The notes below the pieces were generated by a model. That model saw only the letters and a program-made list of their open reading frames with translations. It had not been told where the DNA came from and ran no database searches. The position numbers were made by a program, and so were the translations under genes. Below are positions 37,713-45,834 of a DNA stretch of 64,000 nt, one piece after another (position 1 is the first letter of the stretch; each line of letters opens with the position of its first letter). Where the stretch lies: the NCBI GenBank assembly GCA_947454525.1, contig CANGJM010000015.1:1-64000 (forward strand), written 5' to 3'. Origin of the DNA: Flavobacteriales bacterium (GTDB lineage Bacteria > Bacteroidota > Bacteroidia > Flavobacteriales_D > Crocinitomicaceae).

Positions 37713-40700
37713 TTATTTCAATAAAGTTATGTTTCCAGAACGAATGACAAATTCGCCGTTCTGTAGTTTGATGGTTAACTTGTAGGTGAAAACACCCGCA
37801 TTCATTTCTTTGCCTTTGTATTTTCCGTCCCAACAGGCATTTTGATCTTTGGTTTCAAACACACATTGTCCCCAACGATCATAAATAGCGTAGTCTAATT
37901 CTGTAATGCAGTTTCCATATACACATGCTTGCTTATTTTCATTTGTTAAACTAGCAGGCGAAAAGATGGTCGGCACGTAAATTTCCCCACAGACTTCCGT
38001 AACGTAAATTTGTACTTGCGCTTCGCCAAAACAACCTATTGCACTTGTACCCGTTACCGTGTATAATGTTGTTGCAGCTGGAGAAGCAGTGGTAGTCGCA
38101 CAGGTTGAACATGCCAAACCATCTGATGGACTCCATACATAGGATAGAGCACCGCTGGCATTGATTTCAATGGCCTCACCTTCTAATATGTTCGTTGAAT
38201 TCGGTGAGGCAGTCACATTTATCCCGCCGTATCCGGGAATTTCATAGGTTTCTGAAACCATACAATCATAACTATCAATCACGTTTAAACTTACTATTGC
38301 ACCAGCTGCTAAACTACCTATGCTCGTTCCACTTTGTCCACTAGGAGACCAATAATACGTATATGGCGCTGTGCCTCCTGAAGCGTATGCTGCAACCCCG
38401 CCGTTATTTCCTGTGCATGATGATGGAATAATTGTTTCTGAAATGACGATTTGTGGAGGTGAGGTAATGTTCACTTGCATCGAATCTGTACAACCCAAAC
38501 TATCGGTAACTTGAACCGAAAAACTTCCTGCAGGTAAATTAGTTGCAACGGAGTTTGTTCCACCGAATGGCGACCAAACGTAACTATATGGACCCGTGCC
38601 ATTCGTTGCTTCGGCAACAGCCATTCCATTTGAACCACCAAAGCATGTTATATTGTAAACGGTATTTGATAGGCTTAGTTGATATACATTCGATACGGTT
38701 GCTGATGCCGTACTTTGGCAATGGTTAAAATCATGCACAATCACATTGTAAGTCCCTACTGGTAAACCAACAACATTTTCGGTCGTAAAATTTCCAGGTG
38801 TCCATAAATAAGAATATGGCCCGCTTCCTCCGGACACTGTGGCAGATACAATTCCAGTTGCTACTCCACATTGGGTATTGATGGAATTCGTTGAAACAGT
38901 TGGTTCACTGATATTGTTAATGGAAACCGAATCCGTGATTAAACAATTATTAGCATCGCTTACACTCACATAGTAAACTCCCGTTGGTAGGTTGGAAACA
39001 TTTTGAGTAGTAAAATTTCCCGGTGTCCATAAATAGGAATAAGGATTGCTCCCGCCAGAAATGGTAGTGGAAACTGATCCGCTGGCAGTTCCACAAATTG
39101 TATTATTCGCTATCGAAGAAATGGTGAGGGCCGGCAGTTCTACAATTGGAATAGTTAGCGTAATTGAACAAAGATTCATATCCACAACCGTAACAACATA
39201 AGTGCCTGGACTTAATTGATTAAAACTGGACCCAGACCCCAAAGAAGGCACAGACGAGTAAGTATAAGGGGGTGTCCCGCCAGAATTCACTAGTGAAAAA
39301 GACCCATCCGATTGCCCAAAACAAGGATTATTTGTGATGTTATAAGTGCTTATAAATGAATTACAAATTGTAATACAAGGTGAGATATTTGATATGTTAA
39401 ATGAATAAATGATACCTGAACTATCGGTCACTTGAAATTGTGTAGCACTGATTGGAGGAACAATTACAGATCCAGACCCAAAATTGACAAATGTAGAAGA
39501 AAGGCTGTACTCCCATGAATAAGGTCCAACTCCTCCAGATACATTTAGTTGTCCGATGGAGTCTAGACAAACTTCAAGTACATTGCAAGGATTATTGACC
39601 GAAACTTGAATGGAATCTAAACCGCATGGGAGCGTATAGACCAATGTGTGTACACCAACACCTGCTATAACCGGATTAAAAACACCCGCTGCATTCAATC
39701 CTGGACCATACCATGCCCCTCCTGCGGTTTCTGTAAATAATGTTACAGGACCATCTGTAATACAAAATTCTTCAGGTTGGCATATAGTTGGGTTGCAACA
39801 GGATGGAAAATAGGGAGAACATGCTCCACCAATGATGGATTGAACGCAATTTCCACCAGCAGCAATAATATCACCATTCATACTGACAGCGACATCGAAA
39901 ACCCGAAACGTGGTAGCATAAAAGCCAATTTGAACAAGTGCTTGATTGAATTTAGCAACACCAGTACTTGCACCAACAAAGATATTGCCACAATCGTCTA
40001 TAGCAATGCCAGAATTGCTGACAAATTCATCACAAGTAGGGGAGGAAAGGGTTATTTGTGAACCCCCAATTAAGGGACTTAATGCTATAAGCGAACAATT
40101 TTGTAAATCTCGTTTTTCAATACGATCTCCTCTGTTAAAATACACATAATTTTCATCGGCAGCAAGTGCACAGATTCCTGAGTTATCTTCACGATAATTA
40201 TCCATTTTATAAGCAAAATTTATATCATGTTTCAATTTCATTGTGTTTCCAGGACCACAAATCGGAGAAAAACTATTTACGTAACCGATGGTGTCATGTG
40301 TCAAAAAATAGAATTTACCACCTAGCGATGATGTTATGGATCGAATTTCATTCCAATCGCAGCTATTTGTAGAACCTACCGGTTGTGTTGTTACTACTTG
40401 AGTACTAGTAATATTTAAGGTGGAGGGATTAATGTAAAATATCGCGCTGTTTGGACGAAGACCAAAATTTGAAATTAACTGCGTACCTCCAACGATTAAT
40501 TGATCTTGTGTGCAATTAAAGGCAATGCTCCAAAATTCTTTTTCGAGTTGGTTTCCAGAGCTATAGTTTATGTGCGAATTCATTAGGGTGCCAGAAGTGC
40601 TGATTTTTTGCATTCCTGCAAGACTTCCAGACGTAACAAATGAGATACCTTGTCGATTCACTGCTAAAGTGCCCAGCCAACTATTAAGGAAATCAAATGG

Positions 40701-41669
40701 TGTGTAGTATGTCCAAAGTAAGGCTCCAGAAGGACTGTATTTCTGAAGCTGCATGGGTGAATCACCGCAAATAACGTAAACGTTTCCAGCATCATCCCTA
40801 TCGCATTCCCAAACGGTCCAGTTCGATTGATGTACAAAAAGAAATATCACCGGGAATTGAATCCAAGGATCAATCACAAGGTCTTCTGTTTTTCGATAAG
40901 ATCCCACGTTAAATCGAACGGAATTTTTTTTGATGGAAAATGAGCTTGCTATTTCATTGTCAAAATTACCTTGATAGGAATAAGGTTTATGGTCAATTAG
41001 ATCACCAAATAGGGTGGGGATATGAACGTCATTATCTATTGATTGAATTTCTTTGTTGTAAGCAAATTCGATCATAGCTGGATCGCCTCCTGGGTGGACG
41101 ATAAACATATACTTTAATCCTTGCTCAGGATGGAAACTAAATTTTAAATCGATATGAGGATAAATATTTTCATAACTCAATTCCTGAAATCCTTTTGCAA
41201 ATGAATAGCCTTGAAAAGTACTATCTCCAATTGCAACAGAATAATTATGATAATCAGAGGTAACTTTCTGACCATTCATGATCACGCCTTCATTTGCGTT
41301 ATTAAAACGTAAACTAACATCATCTTGTCTGTAAATGGTTCTTCCATTCGGCCCATCTTGAAAGCCTGCTTTCTTTTCTTTTTCTTCAAAAGAAGCTGTC
41401 ATTTCTTCATGCTCATCTTTTTTATTGTGGACCTCTAAAAAGTAATAGCGAATACCGGTTTTACCGAATAGTATTTTTGCCTTACCCCAATCTATACCGA
41501 AATAAATCTCTCCAGTTTCTTTTGAGGCATATTGGTTGAATTGCCCTTTGTTTTCAATGAAAACATTCGCTCTTTTCACTTCATGTTTCCAACCCGAAGC
41601 AGCTGGTGCTTGTCCAAAAATCGAGTGAAAAGCAAAAATACTCCAAATGATTAGTAGGGATTTCTTCAT
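37713..41669 (-). CDS. Giant DUF7948/SprB-repeat adhesin A, T9SS type B
   Basis: 1318 residues. Signal peptide (1-19, SIFGQ), an N-terminal DUF7948-like domain (about 35-275; FIENKGQFNQYASKETGEI, GIRYYFLEV), a central propeller-like region (about 280-620), a mucin/Ig-like segment with CQPEEFCITDGPVTL, then five SprB-type repeats (pattern GGxxPYSYLWTPG...NLPxGxYxVxVxDxNxC) and the CHU_C/type B sorting domain (IYVPTIFSPAS..., DYAIYDRWGQ, GVFTYKLTIKL). Paralogous over most of its length to the adhesin encoded at 41813-45667. Followed 3 bp later by PorP/SprF. Probably surface-exposed and involved in adhesion or gliding (inference). Confidence 0.88.
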   Translation of the reverse strand: MKKSLLIIWSIFAFHSIFGQAPAASGWKHEVKRANVFIENKGQFNQYASKETGEIYFGIDWGKAKILFGKTGIRYYFLEVHNKKDEHEEMTASFEEKEKKAGFQDGPNGRTIYRQDDVSLRFNNANEGVIMNGQKVTSDYHNYSVAIGDSTFQGYSFAKGFQELSYENIYPHIDLKFSFHPEQGLKYMFIVHPGGDPAMIEFAYNKEIQSIDNDVHIPTLFGDLIDHKPYSYQGNFDNEIASSFSIKKNSVRFNVGSYRKTEDLVIDPWIQFPVIFLFVHQSNWTVWECDRDDAGNVYVICGDSPMQLQKYSPSGALLWTYYTPFDFLNSWLGTLAVNRQGISFVTSGSLAGMQKISTSGTLMNSHINYSSGNQLEKEFWSIAFNCTQDQLIVGGTQLISNFGLRPNSAIFYINPSTLNITSTQVVTTQPVGSTNSCDWNEIRSITSSLGGKFYFLTHDTIGYVNSFSPICGPGNTMKLKHDINFAYKMDNYREDNSGICALAADENYVYFNRGDRIEKRDLQNCSLIALSPLIGGSQITLSSPTCDEFVSNSGIAIDDCGNIFVGASTGVAKFNQALVQIGFYATTFRVFDVAVSMNGDIIAAGGNCVQSIIGGACSPYFPSCCNPTICQPEEFCITDGPVTLFTETAGGAWYGPGLNAAGVFNPVIAGVGVHTLVYTLPCGLDSIQVSVNNPCNVLEVCLDSIGQLNVSGGVGPYSWEYSLSSTFVNFGSGSVIVPPISATQFQVTDSSGIIYSFNISNISPCITICNSFISTYNITNNPCFGQSDGSFSLVNSGGTPPYTYSSVPSLGSGSSFNQLSPGTYVVTVVDMNLCSITLTIPIVELPALTISSIANNTICGTASGSVSTTISGGSNPYSYLWTPGNFTTQNVSNLPTGVYYVSVSDANNCLITDSVSINNISEPTVSTNSINTQCGVATGIVSATVSGGSGPYSYLWTPGNFTTENVVGLPVGTYNVIVHDFNHCQSTASATVSNVYQLSLSNTVYNITCFGGSNGMAVAEATNGTGPYSYVWSPFGGTNSVATNLPAGSFSVQVTDSLGCTDSMQVNITSPPQIVISETIIPSSCTGNNGGVAAYASGGTAPYTYYWSPSGQSGTSIGSLAAGAIVSLNVIDSYDCMVSETYEIPGYGGINVTASPNSTNILEGEAIEINASGALSYVWSPSDGLACSTCATTTASPAATTLYTVTGTSAIGCFGEAQVQIYVTEVCGEIYVPTIFSPASLTNENKQACVYGNCITELDYAIYDRWGQCVFETKDQNACWDGKYKGKEMNAGVFTYKLTIKLQNGEFVIRSGNITLLK
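38650..39100 (-). repeat. Tandem 225-bp SprB-type repeat pair in adhesin A
   Basis: Two adjacent 75-codon units (containing TICGTASG and TQCGVATG) are offset by exactly 225 bp and nearly identical around PYSYLWTPGNFTT. Paralogue B has only one corresponding unit, so this looks like a duplication in adhesin A. Boundaries are approximate. Confidence 0.6.
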
Positions 41670-41678
41670 AGTGTTATG

Positions 41679-41810
41679 TTAACTTGGTTCTATGAAACAT
41701 AACGAGATGGAAAGGGGTGAAGAGGTGCTTGAAATCGATGAATCTAAATGTTTTGCCCATAACTCACATGAACAGAGGACAAGACTCAAAACGACAAGTG
41801 TTTTCTTCAT
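41679..41810 (-). CDS. Possible small secreted peptide or gene remnant, 43 aa
   Basis: ATG at 41810 lies 2 nt after the stop of adhesin B. The product begins MKKTLVVLSLVLCSCELWAK, which looks like a signal peptide (or a lipobox at LCSC), followed by a Ser-rich tail with no recognisable domain. Its position corresponds to that of porP after adhesin A, so it may be a decayed or truncated second gene, a true small peptide, or a chance frame. The only coding candidate in the 143-bp gap between the two adhesins. Confidence 0.35.
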   Translation of the reverse strand: MKKTLVVLSLVLCSCELWAKHLDSSISSTSSPLSISLCFIEPS

Positions 41811-41812
41811 GG

Positions 41813-44800
41813 TTATTTCAATAAGGTTAGGTTTCCAGAACGAATTTGAAAATCCCCGTTTTGTAACTTAATGGTCAATTTATACGCAAACACTCCCGCA
41901 TTCATTTCTTTGCCTTTGAATTTTCCATCCCAACAATCGTCTTGATTCGTGGTTTGAAAAACCAGTTGACCCCAACGATCATAAATAGCGTAGTCTAATT
42001 CTGCAATGCAATTCCCATAAACGCACGCTTGCTTGTTTTCATTGTTTGCACTGGAAGGCGAAAAGATCGTCGGCACATAGATTTCTCCACAAACTTCCGT
42101 GACGTAAATTTGTACTTGCGCTTGTCCTGTACATCCGTTGGCAGCCGTTCCGGTAACCGTGTACAAGGTTGTCACGGTTGGAGAAGCAAGCGTATTCGCA
42201 CAGGTTGCACACGCCAATCCATCCGGCGGACTCCATACATACGTTTGCGCACCATTGGCACTAATCGGAACGGATTGTCCTTCTAAAATACTGATCGAAA
42301 TAGGACTCGCTGTTACGTTAATTGATCCCGTTCCATTTATTTGATACGTTTCTGATGTCCCACAGTCATTGGCATCACTGACAATTAGTGAAACACTTGT
42401 CCCTGGAGCAAGATTTGAAATGGAATTTACATTCGAGCTTACTGGATTCCAGGTATACGTATACGGACTCACGCCACCAGTAACAAGTACGGACACCGAA
42501 CCGTTATCCGTTGTGCATGAAGAAGGAATAATGGTTTCTGTGATCACTAATTGCGATGGTTCTGTTATCGTTACACCTGCTGTTCCAATGCAACCGGTGT
42601 TGTCCGTCACTTGTACGACATAGCTTCCAGCGCTCAAATTACTCGCTGTGGCGTTTGTTCCTCCACTTGGCGTCCAAGCATAGGTGTAAGGTGAAGTTCC
42701 ACCTGAAACTTGCGCCATCGCTGCACCGTTTGTACCGCCAAAACAGGAGATATTCGACACCGTACAATTGACTGTCGGACCGTTCGAATTACTCACGGTC
42801 GCAGTTCCATTGCTCGAACATCCATTCGCATCGGTAATCACCAATGAATAGACTCCGGCTGCTAAATTTGAAACAGTTGCAGTGTTCCCATTTCCGGGTG
42901 TCCACAAATAGCTATATGGAGCGGTTCCGCCAATTCCATTCGCTGTTACTGATCCGTTCGCTGTACCACATAATGTGCTGCTTGAGCTTGTAGTAACAGA
43001 AAGAGGTGCTACTGGTTGGGTGATTGTTGTTGTTAAACTTCCGGGACAATTGTTTACATCCAAAATGGACACCGAATACGTTCCCGCAGGCAAATTGTTT
43101 ACGTTGGCCCCATTCCCAATGTTGGGCGTCCATGAATAGGAGTAAGGACTGATTCCGCCACTAGCATTTACGCTAATTGCTCCGTTGCTTCCACCAAAAC
43201 ATGGGACATTCGTAATGGCACTGGCGTTCACCGTTAAAGAGGTACAAGGTGCGGTTGTACACGGAACAAGGTTTGCAGCAGTGAAGGTGTAAACAGTTCC
43301 TGTATTATCAGTGACTTGAAATTGTGTTGATCCCGCCGGTGGAGTAACCGTGGTTCCTGTGGCAAAATTCACATAAGCTGCGGGCGAACTACATGCAGTT
43401 ACTGGGGTAAATCCATTTAAACATTGTCCAAAAAACCAAGTATAGCCGCAATTTTGACATTCCGTTTGATTCGTAATAGGTGTATTTGTTGCAGGAACAT
43501 AATTTGTCCAAGTATAAGGTCCCACGCCACCATTAACGGTAAATTGACCATTGGACTCTAAACAAACTTGCAATCCAGCACATGGACTCACCGTGATTTG
43601 AATCGAATCAGCACCACAAGGAAGTGTGTAGACAATCGTTTGAATTCCGACTCCTGCGGCACTCGGATTGAATACCCCACTTGCATTGACTCCAGCACCA
43701 GACCACGTTCCTCCAGCGGTTCCGGCAGCTAAGGTGATTGGAGCGTCGGTAATACACACCGAACTTGGTTGACAAATCGTTGCATCACAGCATGTGATAG
43801 CAATAGGCGCACATGCACCAACAGCGATGGAGCGCACGGCCCCACTCCGTGTTCCAGAAGTAGAAGTACCAGTTCCCCCAACTGCGATTATTTCACCATT
43901 GGTGTTTATTTCTACATCGTATACCGCGAAAGTGGTTGGATAAAAAGCTAGTTGAATCAAAAGCTGGTCGTACTTCACGACACCTGTAGTTGATCCAACG
44001 TAGATGTTCCCACATTGATCAATCGCAATTCCTGAATTCCCTACTGTATGACCACCCAAAAAGACGGAACTATATTGTCCTCCAGGAATGGTATTATCTT
44101 GAAGAAAAGAACAGTCTTGTAAGCTACGTTTTTCAATTTTATTTCCACGGTTGACATACAAATGATACTGATCCGTGGCAAGGGCACAAATCCCTGAATT
44201 GTCGTAACGGTAATTCTCCAATTTATATCCCCAATCTGCACCGTGATTCATTTTGAAAAAACTTGTTGTTCCAGTAGGACAAAGTGTAAAATTGTCGTTC
44301 ACGTAACCCATGGTGTCCTGTGTCATGAAATAATATTTTCCGTTTTTGGCAGATGTGATGGCTCTAACCTCCTCCAAATTTGGTGGAATACTGACGGTTG
44401 GTCCATTGGAAATAAACTGTTGATTCGTAATGTTCAGGTTAGACGTATTGACATTGTAAATGACAGCGTCCAATTGTAATAGCGCACCTCCTGTACCACC
44501 AATCACCAAACTGGTTTCATCACAGTTAAAGGCGATGGTCCAAAATTCAGCGCTGGAAAGTATTCCGCCCGGACTTGCATTATTTAAGAGAAGCGCACCC
44601 ATTGGACTCACTTTCTGAATTTGCGCGACCGATCCTGCCGTTACATAGGAATTCCCAGCGTTGTCGACAGCAAAGGTTCCTAACCACACATTGGAGGTGT
44701 CGTAAGGCGTGTTGTAGGTCCATTGCAAGGTTCCGGCCGCATTGTATTTCAAAATTTGCATGGGCATGATTCCACCGAGGGCATACACGTTTCCTGCGCC

Positions 44801-45667
44801 ATCCCGATCACATTCCCAAATAACATCCCAATTCGTCGCAAAAACCGGTGTTTGGATCCATGGGTCGATGAATAAATCTGTTGATTTTTGGTATGCTTCT
44901 ACTTGAAACTTGACGGTTTTTTGGTGCACGCTAAATGAACTGGATAACTCGGTTTCGTTCGTGCCTTGAAAGGAATACGGTGCATGGTCAATGATGTCAC
45001 CAAAGGCCGTTGGAATATGAATTTCTCCTTGAAGAAACTGCACGTTACGATCGTATTCCATTTCAATATCCGCTGGATTTCCTCCCGGATGCACAATGAA
45101 CACATATTTCAATCCAATTTGAGGATGAACGGTAAATTTTAAATCAATCAGTGGATAAATATTCTCATAAATGAGTTCGTCATAAGCCTTTGCATGTGAA
45201 ATTGCTTCATAACTACCATCTGCTAATTGAACTGAATAATTGTGATCATCTGTCCTTGGTTTTAGTCCGGATAATTTTACTTTTCTATTGGCGTTGACAT
45301 AGCGCATCGACACTTCATCGCTTTTGAACTTGAACTTTCCAACGATGCGCTCTTGTTCCTTGTATTGCTGTGGAACCTGTGCCAAGGAAGCCCTCAACGC
45401 ATCGCGCTCCGCTTTCGGGACTTTAACAGCTTCTAAAAACGAATAGTTTATCCCGCTTTTCCCGAAGAAAATGCGCGTGGAACCGAAGTCGACGCCGTAA
45501 AGTATTTTCCCAGTTTCATTTGTTGCAAATTCATCAAACTGCCCTTTGTTTTCGATAAAAACACGTGCTTTTTGATAGGATACAGTCCAATTATTTCCGT
45601 TGTTCTCTTGTGCGAAAAGCGAAAAAAATCCGAAAAGACTAAGGCATAGAAGTAGTCGTTTTTTCAT
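41813..45667 (-). CDS. Giant DUF7948/SprB-repeat adhesin B, T9SS type B
   Basis: 1284 residues from ATG 45667 (MKKRLLLCLSLFGFFSLFAQ signal peptide, like paralogue A); an in-frame ATG at 45682 adds MLNSA. Same order as adhesin A: DUF7948-like domain (FIENKGQFDEFATNETGKI), propeller-like region, CQPSSVCITDAPITL segment, four SprB-type repeats and a CHU_C/type B domain. It differs by a Cys-rich insert (ECQNCGYTWFFGQC and ACSSP; DNA about 43380-43500) and one fewer SprB repeat. No PorP follows directly; it may share the PorP downstream of adhesin A. Divergent from ileS. Confidence 0.88.
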   Translation of the reverse strand: MKKRLLLCLSLFGFFSLFAQENNGNNWTVSYQKARVFIENKGQFDEFATNETGKILYGVDFGSTRIFFGKSGINYSFLEAVKVPKAERDALRASLAQVPQQYKEQERIVGKFKFKSDEVSMRYVNANRKVKLSGLKPRTDDHNYSVQLADGSYEAISHAKAYDELIYENIYPLIDLKFTVHPQIGLKYVFIVHPGGNPADIEMEYDRNVQFLQGEIHIPTAFGDIIDHAPYSFQGTNETELSSSFSVHQKTVKFQVEAYQKSTDLFIDPWIQTPVFATNWDVIWECDRDGAGNVYALGGIMPMQILKYNAAGTLQWTYNTPYDTSNVWLGTFAVDNAGNSYVTAGSVAQIQKVSPMGALLLNNASPGGILSSAEFWTIAFNCDETSLVIGGTGGALLQLDAVIYNVNTSNLNITNQQFISNGPTVSIPPNLEEVRAITSAKNGKYYFMTQDTMGYVNDNFTLCPTGTTSFFKMNHGADWGYKLENYRYDNSGICALATDQYHLYVNRGNKIEKRSLQDCSFLQDNTIPGGQYSSVFLGGHTVGNSGIAIDQCGNIYVGSTTGVVKYDQLLIQLAFYPTTFAVYDVEINTNGEIIAVGGTGTSTSGTRSGAVRSIAVGACAPIAITCCDATICQPSSVCITDAPITLAAGTAGGTWSGAGVNASGVFNPSAAGVGIQTIVYTLPCGADSIQITVSPCAGLQVCLESNGQFTVNGGVGPYTWTNYVPATNTPITNQTECQNCGYTWFFGQCLNGFTPVTACSSPAAYVNFATGTTVTPPAGSTQFQVTDNTGTVYTFTAANLVPCTTAPCTSLTVNASAITNVPCFGGSNGAISVNASGGISPYSYSWTPNIGNGANVNNLPAGTYSVSILDVNNCPGSLTTTITQPVAPLSVTTSSSSTLCGTANGSVTANGIGGTAPYSYLWTPGNGNTATVSNLAAGVYSLVITDANGCSSNGTATVSNSNGPTVNCTVSNISCFGGTNGAAMAQVSGGTSPYTYAWTPSGGTNATASNLSAGSYVVQVTDNTGCIGTAGVTITEPSQLVITETIIPSSCTTDNGSVSVLVTGGVSPYTYTWNPVSSNVNSISNLAPGTSVSLIVSDANDCGTSETYQINGTGSINVTASPISISILEGQSVPISANGAQTYVWSPPDGLACATCANTLASPTVTTLYTVTGTAANGCTGQAQVQIYVTEVCGEIYVPTIFSPSSANNENKQACVYGNCIAELDYAIYDRWGQLVFQTTNQDDCWDGKFKGKEMNAGVFAYKLTIKLQNGDFQIRSGNLTLLK

Positions 45668-45692
45668 TGCGGAATTCAGCATTTGGTTTAAA

Positions 45693-45700
45693 CAAATATA
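45693..45700 (-). promoter_or_regulatory. -7 box for adhesin B
   Basis: Minus-strand TATATTTG, a perfect TAnnTTTG match, ends 25 nt before ATG 45667 and 10 nt before ATG 45682. Probably drives adhesin B and perhaps the rest of the minus-strand operon. Confidence 0.55.
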
Positions 45701-45807
45701 AGCTTTTCAAAACGTAAATAAAACGAACTTGAATTCCATGCTCATTACATAAAACAGGTTCCTCCTTTCCGTTCCATTTCCACCTTGCTCCTTTGCTCCA
45801 TTTATCG

Positions 45808-45815
45808 TAAATTCG
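45808..45815 (+). promoter_or_regulatory. Candidate -7 box for ileS
   Basis: TAAATTCG (one mismatch) ends 19 nt before the ileS ATG; CTTGCT about 20 bp upstream could serve as a weak -33 element. Confidence 0.4.
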
Positions 45816-45834
45816 CAATCTTAAAAGTTCAAGA

